From Castanea sativa (Eukaryota > Streptophyta > Magnoliopsida > Fagales > Fagaceae): a DNA stretch of 64,000 nucleotides. Every line of letters begins with the position of its first letter. Within the stretch, counting starts at the first letter, position 1. The notes under the pieces were generated by a model, which was given only the letters and a program-made list of their open reading frames with translations, did not search any database and was not told the origin of the DNA. Positions 46,518 to 58,835 of the stretch are shown here, in pieces. Location: positions 2,558,501-2,622,500 of the forward strand of contig NC_134018.1 in the NCBI RefSeq assembly GCF_040712315.1, read 5' to 3'. Both the position numbers and the translations under genes were made by a program.

Positions 46518-47029
46518 CCTTTAAGCCTAGTGCTATCAATGTACTCTAACCTTCCATGCTATTTCTTGCAACCAATTTTGCCAAGTCCTTTCCTCAATCT
46601 AGTTGCTGAATCCACAATTGTGCTCCAATTGCAATCTCCAAGTGTCCTTGGATGAAAATGGGTGTGCTCCAATGATTCCCAACAATCACATCTGTAAAGT
46701 GTTAGACCCTTGAAAAACACAATTTGTTTAACCTAATTAATTAGCCAAGTTCTTACTTAGGTAAATTATACAAATCTAGGTAAAACATATATCAAACAAA
46801 TTATGCATAGTGAAAAACTAAATAACACAAGATATGATGACTCAAGAAAACCAATTAAACAAATTAGTTTCAAGGTAAAAAACTTGAAGGGAATGATCAT
46901 AAGAGAACAATCCACTATATCAAGTTGAGATTTACAATCAAGATTGTCTATGATCCATAACAATAGGGGTCAATGGATCACACAGCAACGATTAAAATCT
47001 AATTAGAATGTGCCCACTCTGATACCACT
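46518..47029 (-). mobile_element. leader region of a minus-strand Copia-type element with primer site
   Basis: On the minus strand, TGGTATCAGAG at 47027-47017 (tRNA-Met primer site) begins two bases after the LTR at 47030-47957 and is followed by untranslated leader-like sequence towards 46518. No gag or pol homology is recognisable here before the hAT-type element interrupts it. The element is therefore truncated or heavily decayed. Confidence 0.6.
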
Positions 47030-47957
47030 TGTTGGGTTAAGATAACTTGACATTTGTTAATTAATTCAATTACCCAAGTTGATTAATTAGGTTCAATTGC
47101 ATGCAAATTGTGGAGGCATTGACAAATCACCAAAAATACTAAATGCAGCGGAAAATAAATTTGACACGGTTATTTGTTGACAAATGGAGAAAACCTCACA
47201 AGACAAAAACCTCACTGGGTGATTTTAATGTCACCACTCCCAAAAATTCATCAATCAATAATCAAGTGGTTACAAGTATAAGAAATCTTACCAACTATCC
47301 TTGGCTTTTCCCAAAATACAAACCTACAGTTGAACCTTCACTCCAATACCCAATTGGACTTCATCTTGTAGTAGCCTTCTTTCCCTTGGTACACAAACCT
47401 CCAATTTGTGACTAACCCTTTGCACGGATCCCAAATACGTGACTAACTCTAGCAACTTGAACAGATGTTGTTGGTTGCAAAGTTCTTCACTTCATCAATA
47501 ATGAAGATTTAGAAGCACTCGGTTACAAAATCATATGGCGTACAAACACAGTATCTTCACATAGAGAATATAAGTCTTTTGGTCTCTGTATCCGTGTGTA
47601 ATGGCCTTCAAAATAAGCCTTATATATGTTTAGGATTGTGAGAAAAGAAACCACAAACAAATATACAAGATTAGGCCAAATTTTAGATCTGAAAATTCTG
47701 AAATTGTAGTTCTCAATAGATCGAGCTGTTGTCGAGCTATTTATCTCGCTTCACATTAAGTCTTGATAGTAGGCATCTGTCGAGATTTAATGAACAACTT
47801 TTTTTCACTTGTTTCTTGGACCATTCTTCATGTCTTTAATACGTGACTTGAACAACATGTTTCTTGAAGTAATAAACCCATCTTAGATCTATCCAATTAC
47901 AAGTAAAGTGTATTTTGTCAAAGAATTAGCCAATTACAACAAAATATGACCCTAACA
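47030..47957 (-). repeat. LTR of a minus-strand retroelement, flanked by both PPT and PBS
   Basis: The 928-bp segment reads TGTTAGGGTC...ACCCAACA on the minus strand. On its 5-prime side (above 47957) lies a purine-rich ATCAAAAGGTGAGAT, a plausible polypurine tract of the element at 47958-49860. On its 3-prime side (below 47030) is a tRNA-Met primer site. It thus serves as the 3-prime LTR of one unit and the 5-prime LTR of another. Confidence 0.7.
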
Positions 47958-48477
47958 ATCTCACCTTTTGATAATCTATGACAAAACCACAAAAAAACAA
48001 TTATGAGAGAAGTCTAACACAACTATCCCATAATATGCAAAAGTACATAAGTTTAGAACTCCTAAAAAATTTGCAAGAAGAGAGATCATGGCATGGTAGA
48101 TTTGCAACCTGTCTTAACTGAAACACTTAAACAAGATTTATCAAGGCATCAAATGTGAAACATAGACAAGTTATATACAAGAGAAACACGTGTATAAAGA
48201 TAGAAAAGAAACAACACATGTGAGACAAAGGTGAAGAAAACATACATCATCTCATATATATATATTAAAGATTACAATGTATGTAATAAAAGTGGTCACA
48301 AGACCATGGTACATGTAACGAGAAAGAATACATCAAAACCTCATTACATCCCTTAAAAGCACTCAAAACTACTCTCCCCCTGTCTAGTATGTCTTATGCT
48401 AACTCTCCCCCTAACACTTAGACTACTCTCATCTACAAAACTAGTCCCCCTTTTTGTCACGAGTGACAAATGGTGTA
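47958..48477 (-). other. 3-prime untranslated part of a retroelement
   Basis: Lies between the gag-like gene and the LTR. Contains no coding capacity; starts with the polypurine tract beside the LTR. Confidence 0.5.
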
Positions 48478-49665
48478 TCACTGAGAGGTTGTCATCTCAT
48501 CATCATACTTTGAGCTAGAAGCATCATCATCATCATCTCCACCATTCGAAGAAGAGGATTCCTCAGTAGTCTCCGATGAAGGTAAAGGTGCAAAACCACC
48601 AAGCTGAGACTGGCCACGAGTGATGCGAGCAATGTGACCGATTTTGCTGTTCATTTGACACATCTCATCGGATAGATGGTCTAAACGGCCACCAAAATCA
48701 GGACGCATGTGCTAAAGCTGCTCCATGATGTCAGCAAGGGAGACAGCGGCCAGAGATGAGGAAGAAGAAGGTCAAGAGGAAGGAGTTGTAGGATCTGTTG
48801 GGGTTGCATTGGAAGGCTCCACCCGCGGGGGCTTTACAATAAGCTATGCTACACGTCGTTGAATAGACTCCCTACTAATGGCACCCATGACATAGAAGTG
48901 AGGAGTGGGAGGGATAGTGATGTGCAGCTATGTGAGGATACACGTGATAGCCAAAGGAAAGATGAGCTCATCACGTGTAGTCGTGTTGCAATAACAATCT
49001 ATAATAGACTCTATCATGTGTGAAGGAAATTCTATAAAGAGACCCTCCATAAGAGAAAGAAGGAAATGAGCATGAGGCTCAGTGATAGTGTTATAGTGTG
49101 ACCGTGAAGTGAGTACAAAGGTCATCACCATATTAAGGATCCGTGGGCCCTTAGCAAACTTGGTTGTAAAGAAATTAAGGACACCTCCTTATAACATGGC
49201 ATTCTCACAAAAAAGTGAGGCTAACTCTTCTCTAGATATGGAAGAAAGACGACGATGACTAGGGTAATTCGGATGAACCATCCTAGGAACATGTAGTACC
49301 TCGGAAATGAAATCTGGGGTGACTAAAATACGTGTACCCCAAAATACCATAGTAAACCTAGGTACAGAGGTATCAATGGCGTGTATGTTGGAGTAAAACT
49401 CCTGTATGAACATGTCGAGACACCTCAAGGGTTTCTCACAAAAAGGAGCCCATCCCCGAGAGCTAAACGCATTGGGTAGAGGAGTGTCTAGAAAATCAGA
49501 TATAATTACCTGGCATTTCGAATGAATCGCTTGGTCAGATAAGTTCTCAGAGAAGTCATCTTATGCCTTCTCATCACGAAACCAAATAGAATCAAGAGGA
49601 AAAGAAGAAGATGAAGAACCGTGATGAATTGGGTTTTTAAAAGGAACATAATTTTTGGTTGCCAT
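48478..49665 (-). pseudogene. gag-like (putative plant transposon protein) gene of a large non-autonomous LTR element
   Basis: The minus-strand frame starts at an ATG at 49663 (MATKNYVPFKNPIHHG). Its blocks follow in order: FYSNIHAIDTSVPRFTMVFW, GTRILVTPDFISEVLHVPRM, MVMTFVLTSRSHYNTITEPH, FPSHMIESIIDCYCNTTTRD, and an acidic serine-rich tail (ETTEESSSSNGGDDDDDASS) ending at 48478. This matches a protein family widespread in plant retroelements (putative plant transposon protein domain). Several in-frame stops interrupt it, near 49558, 49188, 48926 and 48714, so it is inactive. The unit has no pol, so it is a LARD-like passenger. Confidence 0.7.
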
Positions 49666-52045
49666 GATAAGGAGACTAAACGAGAGAGACAGAGAGAAGA
49701 ACAGAAGCACAACAAAAACTTTAAGGCACAGGAAAGAAGGAAAAAGAACGTGCAATGCATGAAGATGCTTGAACATGTGAAGTGCAAAAACAATTGCATC
49801 ATGGGCAAAAACCCAATCCAACCTAACAGCACTCATAAGATATAAGCAAACACACAATCCTAGAATGCATGAAACAAAGTTATAATGAACTTAGAATGCA
49901 ATGCATGATCATATGAGTTCATTTTGACTACACCCAACCCAAAATTTTTGACAAAATCACAAAAGCCCCAAAAATTTCCCAAAAGTTAAAACTTAGATCA
50001 AAAGATGCATGAATGCATGAAGAAAAGGAAAAAGAAGAGATTAAGAACACTTGCCAAGTAAGGGAGACTTGGATTAGGCCAAAAATATGATGGGAGGAAT
50101 GATTTTAGTGAGAGAGAGGTGTTTAGGTTACTAGAGGAGAGAGAGAGATTGAAATATTTGAGAAATTACAAAACTGGTTCGGACCTCAAACTATATATAG
50201 AAAATGCAGCTCGATAGATCGAGGAAGTATAGAGCTTCTATTGAGAACAGAAGCTCGATAGATCAAGAGGAATTGAGCTTTTATTGAGAACAAAAGCTTA
50301 ATAAATCAAGAGGTATTGATGAGATGTTGAAGGCAAAAATTCTCAATAGATCAAGGAAGGTATCAAGAAGCTATCAAGCAGACAGAGACCCCAAAGAATT
50401 TGGCGTGATGGATCGGGAAATCTTTCAAGAGGTATCGAGAAAATCCCAGAAAGCTTGATAGAAAGGCTTGTATCGAAGAAGTGTTGAGCAGGTATCAAGG
50501 AGGTATCTATTGAGAGCCTTGAAGAAGAAATTTTGAGGAGGAGAAACAACACAAGATGAATGCAACCAAGATAACCATTAAAGCAAGCATTCAAAGAGCC
50601 TGTTTAAACATAGAAACATAAGCTTAACTCTAGATGCAAAACATTCCTAAATCGAAACACACTAAACATGTCTAACCAAATTTTATTTCAAAACAAGTTT
50701 GGACAGTTTAGAGAGTGTATACTACCACATGTATTCCTTGTGATGGCCGAATCACATTGTACCTATACGATAGTATTATAGTTAACAAAGATTATGCATG
50801 TTGTGTGTGAAACTATTGCAAGAGAGCAAGATATAGGAGGATCAAACACAATTATAACTGTTTGATGGGGTTTGTTATCTTCGAGGTACATCATATAACT
50901 CTCACATCTCCTAGAAACACGCTTGCATTCGTATTAAAAGCATTTTGATTTTTTTTGCTTTTCATGTTCTTTGCATGTTTTTCTTTTATGCATATCATGC
51001 ATGGGCATATAAGAGAGAGAAAAGAAAATACCAATTATGTAAGCATGAACATCCTTATTTTGTTGTACAAGTGCTACACCTTACTGAGCATGGCTTTTAT
51101 GAATTACACGTAGATGTTTTATGATTGACGAGTTTTAGTGGTGAGATGGATATTTATGCTTTTCTCTTAGGACTTTCTAGTCTTTCCGGTCAAAAAGAAT
51201 GATTTAAGATATGAAAGATAAGAGATCAACCAAATCATACAAATCACATAAAATGAGACACAAAGCTCACATTGCTTATTGTGCATGAAGATGCTCATTT
51301 AAGCTACAAGTGATACAAAGTTAGGAAACTTTATTTCAAAGGCCATTCAAGGTACACAAGTACCAGTATACACAAACACATACAGTTTTTTCTATTTTTC
51401 TGATTTTAAAATTTTTTTTATTAAAAAAAAAAATTAAAACAAAGCAAAAACAAACAAACAAACAAACAAACAAACAAGTAAAGCATCAAAACTATACAGA
51501 CTCAAACCACAACACAAACCATGCAAGATATTAGAAAAGAAGAGAAATCACTTAGGATCTTTTTCCTTCCAGATAGGAGATCTGAATGGAGATCCTTTCT
51601 TCTACATGAACTTTTGTTTAGATGGATAAGGAGGAGAGTTGAAACCGTTGAAGTTTGAAAGAAGCATGATCGCCTTAAGAAGTTCACCAAGAGGGGGCTA
51701 AAGGGAGTTGGAGTTGATTTTGGTTCCCCAGAGATGACACACTATTGCTTTGTTGAATGGATAACCACTTATAGCAATTTGGACAAGTGTGCCTAGATGC
51801 TCCATATAGTGACAAAAGTGAGGCTTCTTTGGTGGAGACTTCTTGTTGGTGGAGTGATGATTTTTCTGCTTAGTCTCTTTCTTACCAACTTTAAGGGGTG
51901 TTCCTAAACAAAAAATAATATATTTGAATAAAAGTTACGAAATTTTTTTGACATGGAATTAGGAATCATCCAATAAAACACCATAAGACTTAACAGAACT
52001 TAAGAAGGAATTTTCTTATATATGATCTAATTTAAAAATTATCAG
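49666..52045. other. upstream part of the minus-strand LARD-like element and unresolved sequence
   Basis: Contains repeated CTCGATAGATCGAG/TATCGAGAG words at 50210-50520 like those inside the LTR at 47700-47790, which links it to the same element family. Positions 50640-51900 hold no recognised protein. An (AAAC)n run lies near 51450. I did not find the matching second LTR. Confidence 0.4.
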
Positions 52046-52250
52046 TAACACCTGGTAAGTTTAGCAATAGAGCTAAGAGTCTCATTATAGTCGAATCTAG
52101 GTTATTGGCCATTGGCAACAAGACAAGCTTTGAATTGCCTAACATTAGACTTTCCATTTATTTTATAGACCCATTTATTGGAGAGCACGTTCATGTAGGA
52201 TGTAGGTGATACAAGGGACCAAGATTATAAAAACAAAAAGGTGATACAAA
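52046..52250 (-). pseudogene. older Copia reverse transcriptase fragment (Copia-3)
   Basis: On the minus strand 52196-52050 reads NKWVYKINGKSNVRQFK, then ACLVANGQ, a stop, and PRFDYNETLSSIAKLT. This is the start of a Copia reverse transcriptase (KWVYKIK...YKARLVAKG...DYxETFSPVAK pattern). It is separated from its integrase part (57540-58400) by the insertion of Copia-2. Confidence 0.7.
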
Positions 52251-52258
52251 GGTCCAAG

Positions 52259-52637
52259 TGTAGGGAATTAACACGAAATTCTCAAACCTGTGAGAAGCAA
52301 AAAAATAGAGAAAACACACAAAAAAAAAAAAAAAAAAGAATAACATGCACAAGACAGTATTTACATGGTTCGGCAATTTGTCTATGTCTATGGAATTGCA
52401 GGGATTTCACTATTATCAGGGAAAAAAATACAAAGTGCGGCAGTAAAGTTTTTCTTTCTCTCAAAAACAACAACAAAAAACACTAATCACCAAAACAACA
52501 GTTTTTATATCCCACGTACAAGATTCACAATGGACTAAGCCTCATAAAATCTCTCATTAAAAACCATGCAACATTATTTCGGGTCGGGTTGAGTTGTCAA
52601 CCGGATCAAACACGATTAGGCTTCATAAAACCCAACA
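52259..52637 (-). repeat. Copia-2 3-prime LTR
   Basis: On the plus strand begins TGTAGGGAATTAACACG and ends AAACCCAACA. Matches 56656-56988 with substitutions and indels. Confidence 0.95.
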
Positions 52638-52727
52638 AATCTCCCACTTGGAGACTAGTTCAATCACCAACATCAACTGCTATCTTCCAAAAAAAATCCC
52701 TCATCCCTGCAACTCATCCTCCTGTCC

Positions 52728-53832
52728 TTAAGCTAGAAGACCAACAGAAGTTGCACATAGCTTCAACTTCTTAAAAATCACACCCTTAGTCAACATGTCT
52801 ATTGGGTTCTTAGATCCACAAATCTTCTCAAGTATTACTAGCTTATCTTCAACAAAGTAACGGATAAAGTGATATTTTGTCTGTATATGCTTCGACTTTG
52901 AATGAAAAGCTGATTTTTTAGCAAGAAAAATTGCACTTTGAGTGTCATTGTGTAGAATGCCCATCTCTTGCTTCTTACCCAATTCATCTAAGAAATTATG
53001 TAGCCAAATCACCTCCTTTCCAGCTTCAGTTGCTGCAACATACTCAGCTTTTGTAGTAGACAAAGTAACAATCTTTCGTAGATTTGAAGCTTAGGATATA
53101 GTTGTACCACCCAGAGTAAATACAAACCCAGTAGTACTTTTTCTACTATCAATATCACTAGCAAAATCAGCATTTACATAACCTTGCAGTTTCAAATTTG
53201 CACCTATGAAGCAAAGACATGTATTTGATGAACCCCTTAGATATCTCAGAATCGACTTAACTGCCTCCCAATGCAGCTTTCCTGGCCTACTCATGAATTT
53301 GCTCATAACTCCCATTGCATTTACAATGTCAAGCCTTGTACACACCAAAGCATACATCAAGCTGCCAATACTTGAGGCATAAGGCACCCTGCTCATATGG
53401 TCCCTCTCTTCTTCTGTCTTCGGTGACTGTTCTTTGCTTAGTTTGAAATGACTACCCAATGGTGTGCTCACTGATTTAGCTTCATTCATGTTGAACCTAC
53501 TGAGAATTTTCTTTACAAACTCTAATTGTGAAAGCTTCAATGTACCATTAGCCTTGTCTCTAATGATTCTTATACCAAGGATTTGCTTTGCAGCTCCCAA
53601 ATCCTTCATTGCAAACTTTTTTGACAGTTAATTCTTCAGATTATTAATCTCCTCAATGCTAAACCCTGCAATGAGCATATCATCCACATACAACAGTAAA
53701 ATGATGTAAGAATTGCCAAAGAACTTAACATAGTAATAGTGATCAGCTTCACATCTCTTGAACCCAGTTCTATGCATAAAACTTTCAAATTTCTTGTACC
53801 ACTGTCTTGAAGCTTGTTTTAGGCCATACAAG
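52728..53832 (-). pseudogene. Copia-2 reverse transcriptase and RNase H
   Basis: Read on the minus strand from 53832: MYGLKQASRQWYKKFESFM, the catalytic YVDDMLIAG, a stop at about 53629, MKDLGAAKQILGIRIIRDKA, the YASSIGSLMYALV motif, then RNase H with FVFTLGGTTIS, a stop at about 53090, LSTTKAEYVAATEAGKEVIW and IDMLTKG near the end. Upstream RT sequence (53833-54200) is present but out of frame. It would have copied RNA to DNA; it is inactive. Confidence 0.9.
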
Positions 53833-54199
53833 CTCTTTCTCAGTTTGCAGACTAGATTCTCTTGTTTTGAACAATGAACCCTTCTGGTTGAATAATGTAA
53901 ATGTCTTCCTCCAAGTCACCATGAAGGAATGCTGTCTTTACATCTAACTACTTAAGATGTAAGTTTTTTGCAGCCACCATTCGCAGTACCAATCTAATTG
54001 TTGACATCTTCACAACTGAAGAAATTATCTCTGAGTAGTCAATGCCCTTCTTCTGCTGGAACCTTTTAACAACTAATCTAGCCTTGTAACGTTTGCTACC
54101 ATCATGCTCATTCTTTATTCAGTATACCCACTTGTTGTGCAAAGCCTTCTTTCCTATTGGCAATTCAGTCAGCTCCCATGTTTGATTCCCTAATAAGGA

Positions 54200-55470
54200 A
54201 TCCATCTCATTCTTCATGGCTAACTCCCATTTGCTTGAATTCTCATCTTCCAAGGCTTCATCATAACACTCTGGCTCATCACCATCAGTCAACAGGAGAT
54301 AATTTAGAGCAGGTGAATAATACTATGGAGGTCTAATGGTCCTGGAAGATCTGCGGACTTCAGCTACAGGTGTACTCTGATCTACCTGTGAATTTACATC
54401 CTCATCTTCTTCACCCATTTTTTAGACAGTATTTTTAGTTAATTCATCTAAGTTGACAAACTCAGATTTATTTATCTATCTTTGTAATGTCTGGCACTAC
54501 AGTTGACCTGCCCTTCTACATAACCTGTTCATTAAATATCACATTTCTACTTCTGATGATTTTCTTGTTTTGTTCATCCTAAAACCTATAGCCAAATTTC
54601 TCATCACCATAGCCAATGAAAAAATATATTTTAGACTTTGCATCAAGTTTAATATGAGCATCAAAATCAATATGAACATAAGAAACATAACAAAAAACTT
54701 TTAAATGGAAAAATTTTTACCTCTTTACCGCTCCAAACCTCCTCAGGAAGTTTGAACTCCATGGGAACTGATGGTCCTTGGTTTATCAGGTAAGCAGCAG
54801 TGCCAACAACATCAGCCCAGAAAGTTTTTGGTAGTCCAACATGCAACCTCATACTCCTAGCACGCTCATTGAGAGTTCTGTTCATGCGCTCAGCTACACC
54901 ATTCTGCTGTGATATCACAGGAATGGTCTTCTCCATCCTAATTCCTTGTGTAGCACAATACTCACTAAACCTTCTATCTATGTACTCTCCTCCATTATCA
55001 GACCTTAAACATTTTACTTTTAACCCTGTTCTATCTCAACCATGACCTTTCACTTCTTAAAAGTTTCAAATACATCAGATTTATTTTTCAAAAAGTAAAC
55101 CCATACCTTTCTGCTTGAGTCGTTAATGAAAGTGATGTAGTACCTTGAATCTCCAAGAGATGCAACTGAAGAGAGCCCCCACAAATCATTGTGTGCTAAC
55201 TCTAATTTTTCAGCCTTTGGTGTCCTGTTAGTTTTCAAGAAGCTCACATTTTTTTGCTTTCCTAAGATGTAGCTTTCACAAATGTCAAAATCAATGGACT
55301 TCAATTCTAGTAGTTTTCCTCTTGATAACAACATCTTCACCCCTTTCTCACTCATGTGACCAAGTCTACGGTACCATAGGCTTGTATCAGTGCTTGCTTC
55401 AGCAACTGTAATTGTGTCTCTTGGACTTGAGATCATATATAGAGTACTAGTCTTCTTTTCATGAGCCAAT
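54200..55470 (-). pseudogene. Copia-2 integrase and linker
   Basis: GAG-pre-integrase sequence (TSLWYRRLGHMSEKGVKMLL; CESYILGKQKNVSF) is followed by the integrase core (LELAHNDLWGLSSVASLGDS; YYITFINDSSRKVWVYFLKN). After a frame change it continues with QQNGVAERMNRTLNERARSM and FWADVVGTAAYLINQGPSVP (54936-54667). The expected HTDLWG histidine-threonine pair reads HNDLWG. Several frameshifts follow in the linker. Confidence 0.88.
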
Positions 55471-56616
55471 ACTCTGACTCCCTTTGTAACATTTCAAGTA
55501 GCACCAACAAATAGTATTGCATGCCTTTCATTATCAAGTTGTTCAACAGAAATCAGATTCCTCCTTAGGTTAGGAATATGTGGAACCTTCTCTAGTAACC
55601 AAACAGACCCAATAGGCAACAATATCTAGTCGTCTCTCGTACCCACAACATCCAAGGCTGTACCATCAGCGAAATACACCTTACCAAAATCACCTGTAAA
55701 GTAATTCTGTATCATTTCTCAGTGTGGAGTGGTATGAAACGAAGCTTGAGTCCAAAACCCAATCATCAAGTGGATTGCCTACTACAAGAAGTAATGCATC
55801 CTGTACCTCTTCTGTTACAGCATTAGCATAATCATCTTCATTCTTCTTCTTAGAACTTTTGCATTGCCTCCTAAAGTGACCTGTTTTCCCACAGTTCTAG
55901 CATTGTACTTTTTGGCCTGATATAGATTTACTTCTATTCCGATTAGAATTTCTAGATTTTGATCTGCCCCGATTTGAATTTCTATCATTACCTTTACCTC
56001 TTGTCTCAAGGTTTAGGGCAGAACCAGATCCTGAGGTTTCACCAACATCTCTTCTGCGAATCTCCTCAACTAGAATTAAATGTCATATGTCATTGTACTT
56101 TAGCTTTTCGTTTCTTGTAGAATTGCTTACTGCTATCCTCATTGCCTCCCAACTATTTGGCAAAGAAGCCGAAACGATTAGTGCATGGATCTCATCATCA
56201 AAATCAATTTCTACAGACGACAATTGATTTGTAATAGTGTTAAATTTATTTAGATGTTGTGCTACTGATACGTTCTCTGCCATCTTCATATTTAACAGTT
56301 TCTTCATTAAATGCACCTTGTTGTTTGTTGACGGCTTTTCATACATACCAGACAAAGCCTTCATCAGATCTGCTATGGTCTTCTCTTTTACAATATTGTG
56401 TGCAACAAACCTAGACGGAGTTAACTTGATAACTCCCAATACCTGTCTGTTAAGAAGAGTCCATTGCTCATCCTTCATAGTCACAGGTTTTTCCCCTAGA
56501 AGCGACAGATGCAACTTCTTCCCAAAAAGATAATCCTTGAATTGCATCCTCCAGAATCCAAAGTCTGTGCCATCAAACTTTTATATTTTAGACGCCTTTC
56601 CTACTTCCTCTGCCAT
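55471..56616 (-). pseudogene. Copia-2 gag, zinc knuckle and protease remnant
   Basis: The ATG at 56616 (MAEEVGKASKI) meets a stop at 56583, then continues as WRMQFKDYLFGKKLHLSLLG, LMKALSGMYEKPSTNNKVHL and LNKFNTITNQLSSVEIDFDD (UBN2-type gag). A CCHC knuckle follows (CxNCGKTGHFRRQCKSS, its second position spoilt by a stop, near 55890), then a degenerate protease (PLDDWVLDS...). It is interrupted several times. Confidence 0.88.
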
Positions 56617-56641
56617 TGCTCCCACTCAAACCTAACCCTAG

Positions 56642-56655
56642 GCTCTGATACCAGT
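56642..56655 (-). promoter_or_regulatory. Copia-2 primer binding site (tRNA-Met)
   Basis: Minus-strand TGGTATCAGAGCC, two bases from the 5-prime LTR. Confidence 0.9.
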
Positions 56656-56988
56656 TGTAGGGAATTAACACGAAATTCCCAAACCTGTGAGAAGCAAAAA
56701 ATAGAGAATACACACGCCAAAGAAAAATAATCACACGCACTAGACAATATTTACGTGGTTCGGCAATTTGCCTACGTCCATGGCGTTGCAGGGATTTCAC
56801 TACTATCAGGAAAAAATACAAAGTGCGGCGGTACAATTTTTCTCTCTCTTAAAAACAACAAGAAGAAACACTAATCACTAAAACAACGGTTTTTATATCA
56901 TGCGCACAGGAAAACCACGCAACATTATTTCGGGTCGGGTTAGGTCGTCAATCGAATCAAACACAACTAGGCTCTACAAAACCCAACA
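56656..56988 (-). repeat. Copia-2 5-prime LTR
   Basis: On the plus strand begins TGTAGGGAATTAACACG and ends AAACCCAACA, with the CCAAG duplication directly following. Confidence 0.95.
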
Positions 56989-56993
56989 CCAAG

Positions 56994-58420
56994 TTCCATT
57001 TTATTGAAGTTCATCGAATTCAACACATATTGACTCTTTCTAGTGGGGTTTTCTATGAGTCTAGCTAATAAAATTTGAAAGTTCAACAAGGTCAGTGTCA
57101 ACAGAAGCAAGTAAATTCATGCATAATGATGTTCCTTTTAGGAATTGGTGACCATAGCATGAGATGGTGGTTTTTCAACATGGTTAATTGCTTGAAGGAG
57201 GTCAAGGGAAGGAGATGATGAGGAAGTTTTTGGTTGAGGGTTTGCTTAAGTAGGTGGCGAGTGAGTGGCGGTTGAAGTAACTGGTTGAGTAAGTGACAGG
57301 CAATGTTACTAGCTGAGGTTTTGCTAGAGTGAGTCAAGCGAGTGATGAGTGAAATTTCTTGTTGAGGGTTTGCTTGAGCGAGTGGTGGGCAAGGGCTAAG
57401 ATAAATTTTTGATATGTGGATGGCAAGGCAATAGGTGAAGCAATACCATAACAGAGGAGGAATTTGGAGAATCCTCGTGGGACTGGGACTTAAAAAGAAA
57501 AAAAAAATTGCACATACAAAATGAGTGAAAGCTAGACTCGATTTGTGCTCCCATCAAGACAACGATAACCTTGGCGATTAATAGAATACCCTAAGAACAC
57601 ACATGTTCTAAAGTGACAATCAATTTTGTCTTTGTTATTAGGTCATAGGCAAGGAAGACATTCACATACAAAAACACGTATGCATAAGTAATCGAGAATG
57701 TAGTTAAAAAGTTTTTCATAAGGAGAAAAAATGCCCAGCCCTTAAATTGGTAAGCGATTTACGAGATAAATAGCACGATTGAAGGATTATACCCAAAAAC
57801 TAATGTCCATTTCAACATGTGCGAGAGGAAAGCGAGACCGGTATCAGCAATGTTTTTGTGTTTGCTTTTAAAGACATCATTCTGTTGGGGTGTGTGTGTT
57901 GGGAATTTACACAAATTCCTAGATATGTGAGAGGAAAAAAAAAACAGATAGAAAAATAACACACAATACAAAAAATTACGTAGTTCGGCAATTTACATAC
58001 GTTCATGGAGTTACTGTGATTTACTTTTTCCAAAGAAAAATACAAGATGCGGCAGAAAATCTATTCCAGTGATTTACTATTTCCATGGACTAAACCTCAG
58101 AAAATCCCCTATTAAAACCGTTGCAGTTTTATATCGGGTCAGTTCATAATCCGGATCATCAAACACAAATTAATTAACTAGGCTCCATATAGCCCAATAG
58201 TGTGAAAGTAGGACACGCGACCAAAAATTCTATTGGAGGAGACAAAATTTTGGCATGCAGTGTCAAAATACTCTCTTCCTTCATCTAATTGAAAACTTTT
58301 CATTCTCGGATGGAGAATCATAGAACTCTTGGTGTCTTTCTTCAACCCTCAATACAAACTCAAGGTCCCAATATCATATCGATAGGGACTATTAAATAAA
58401 TAAATTTATTTATTTATATA
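56994..58420 (-). pseudogene. older Copia integrase and linker (Copia-3), split by a solo LTR
   Basis: Minus-strand integrase-core sequence resumes on both sides of the solo LTR at 57897-58199. Above it lies FQLDEGREYFDTACQNF and, just at the insertion point, YFHTPQQN. Below it lies DVFKSKHKNIADTGLAFLS. The expected continuation is PQQNGxAERKHRHIxETGLALLS, so the residues are degraded. The linker with a Ser/Pro/Thr-rich segment and an AMVTRSK-like motif follows (57330-57100). Together with 52046-52250 this is one old Copia element. Confidence 0.7.
57892..58204 (-). mobile_element. solo LTR of the Copia-2 family
   Basis: The 303-bp segment (57897-58199) starts TGTTGGGAATTTACAC and ends TAGCCCAATA, and is flanked by the perfect 5-bp duplication GTGTG (57892-57896, 58200-58204). 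It aligns to the Copia-2 LTR (GAAATTC...GTGAGA, TTCGGCAATTT, GATGCGGCAG, CGGATCAnCAAACACA). The expected terminal CCAACA reads CCAATA. It interrupts the Copia-3 integrase. Confidence 0.85.
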
Positions 58421-58460
58421 AAAGCTGGATTGGAGTTTACAATTGCTTCAAAGATTGGTT

Positions 58461-58835
58461 CAACATCATGGCCAAAATGGAAAAATACCCCTTTCGCCCA
58501 AAACAAGTAGTAGAATGCCCTTGTTCTAAAACTATTTAGGGATATGCTTCTATTTTAAACTTGATTTTCTAAAAATCGAGTTTCAATGAAAAACCCGATT
58601 TTTAGAAAATCGAGTTATAGGCAAAAAACTTGCAAAAACTTACATGGAACTCGAGTTCCATGTAAGTTTTTGCAAGTAACTCGATTTTGGTTAAATCAAG
58701 TTTTTTATTGAAACTCGATTTTAAAAAACATGAGTTTCAAAACAGGGGCATATCCCTAAACAGTTTCAGAACAAGGGCATTTTGCTAGAACTTTTGAGCA
58801 AAAGGGGTATTTTGCCATTTTGGCCCCAACATCAT
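58461..58835. mobile_element. Mutator-type MITE with nested ATCGAG palindromes (Mu-b)
   Basis: The element (58470-58826) begins GGCCAAAATGGAAAAATACC and ends in the inverted form (GTATTTTGCCATTTTGGCC), flanked by the 9-bp duplication CAACATCAT (58461-58469, 58827-58835). The interior carries GATTTTTAGAAAATCGAGTT hairpins and a central palindrome around GGAACTCGAGTTCC. It is a shorter relative of the element at 14210-14866. Confidence 0.9.

Larger units (their letters stand above)
52259..56988 (-). mobile_element. Copia LTR retrotransposon, degenerate (Copia-2), nested in Copia-3
   Basis: Minus-strand element with 5-prime LTR at 56656-56988 and 3-prime LTR at 52259-52637 and perfect CCAAG duplication (52254-52258, 56989-56993). 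The primer site TGGTATCAGAGCC lies just inside the 5-prime LTR (56655-56642). The order gag, zinc knuckle, protease, integrase, reverse transcriptase, RNase H is that of Ty1/copia; the sequence style is Tork/TNT1-like. Frameshifts and stops affect every region, so it is inactive. Confidence 0.95.

Noticed and set aside
47143..47415. Plus-strand frame of 90 residues
   Set aside because: It lies wholly inside a minus-strand LTR and has no recognisable domain.
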